Shown: piece by piece, positions 63,897-64,000 of the stretch
Layout of the letters: each line of letters begins with the position of its first letter
Numbering within the stretch: the stretch's first letter is position 1
Origin: Atriophallophorus winterbourni
Taxonomy: Eukaryota; Platyhelminthes; Trematoda; Plagiorchiida; Microphallidae
DNA length: 64,000 nt
Assembly: GCA_013407085.1 (NCBI GenBank)
Contig: JACCGJ010003176.1
Coordinates: 45,367-109,366, forward strand
Reading direction: 5' to 3'
Position numbers and translations under genes: made by a program
Notes under the pieces: model-generated
What the model saw: only the letters and a program-made list of their open reading frames with translations
Told to the model about the DNA's origin: nothing
The model's database searches: none

Positions 63897-64000
63897 ATTG
63901 CATGGCTGATCCGTTTCAAGCGTTATGTTATTATCACGTTTGGTCATTGTTCCAATGGATCTTTATCGGTAGGCAAGATCGGATTAGACGAATTCCGGGA
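63897..64000 (+). pseudogene. BEL2 pol continuation, partial at window end
   Basis: Same frame as the polyprotein after a TAG stop. It reads SNGSLSVGKIGLDEF, resembling the L(S/T)V.EL..AE segment before the BEL/Pao integrase. Confidence 0.6.

Larger units (their letters stand above)
60571..64000 (+). mobile_element. BEL2: BEL/Pao element, 3' part outside the window
   Basis: Inserted in the Gypsy B 5' LTR. 5' LTR, shared post-LTR motif, gag-protease and a deleted pol are visible. The window ends in the pol region after the RT/RNase H deletion. The 3' LTR and target duplication (expected ggcac) cannot be checked. Confidence 0.85.

Noticed and set aside
1..64000. tRNA, rRNA and spliced-leader genes
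   Set aside because: I saw no cloverleaf or rRNA-like segment while reading. A tool such as tRNAscan would be needed to exclude short ones.

Overview
This is a piece of a eukaryotic nuclear genome that is very rich in transposable elements. The element set is CR1-like and RTE-like non-LTR elements, Penelope-like elements, Gypsy and BEL/Pao LTR elements, and short dispersed repeats. One host gene was found on the minus strand between 25.7 and 35.4 kb. Its first five introns are only 28-38 nt long and the sixth is over 5 kb. Tiny 5' introns followed by large ones are a known habit of schistosome-type flatworm genes, so the best guess is a digenean trematode. No species is claimed.

Layout. 1.4-5.7 kb holds a broken RTE-like element (RTE1 copy 1) with a CR1 tail inserted in it, followed by a CR1-like fragment (CR1-B). 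5.7-9.4 kb is mostly unassigned. 9.4-11.6 kb is a second, decayed RTE family (RTE2). 13.1-15.8 kb is a pile of minus-strand CR1 pieces. 16.1-17.8 kb is CR1-C in the plus direction, and a near-identical copy lies inverted at 20.0-21.75 kb. 19.26-24.38 kb is a Penelope-like element with pseudo-LTRs, candidate hammerhead ribozymes, an inverted partial copy and a 15-bp flanking repeat; CR1-C copy 2 is nested in it.

25.7-35.4 kb is an 11-exon gene for a CtIP/RBBP8/Sae2-type DNA end-resection factor, read by hand from splice sites; all phases agree. RTE1 copy 2 sits in its intron 6. 36.1-38.1 kb is a third Gypsy fragment carrying two small insertions with 10-bp target duplications. 39.9-41.8 kb is the best-preserved CR1-like reverse transcriptase copy (CR1-D). 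41.9-42.4 kb is a MITE-like element. 42.6-45.7 kb is another CR1 copy split by an X-family insertion.

45.7-64 kb is a stack of LTR elements. Gypsy A (plus) is cut down to gag and integrase. Gypsy B (minus, 50.8-60.6 kb) is close to full length. It has been hit three times: by a 5'-truncated non-LTR element (X1), by a complete but pol-less BEL/Pao element (BEL1) with 99% identical LTRs, and by a second BEL/Pao element (BEL2) that runs off the window.

All coordinates come from reading the sequence by eye. Element boundaries marked approximate could move by tens of bases. No database search was possible, so clade names rest on recognisable motifs.
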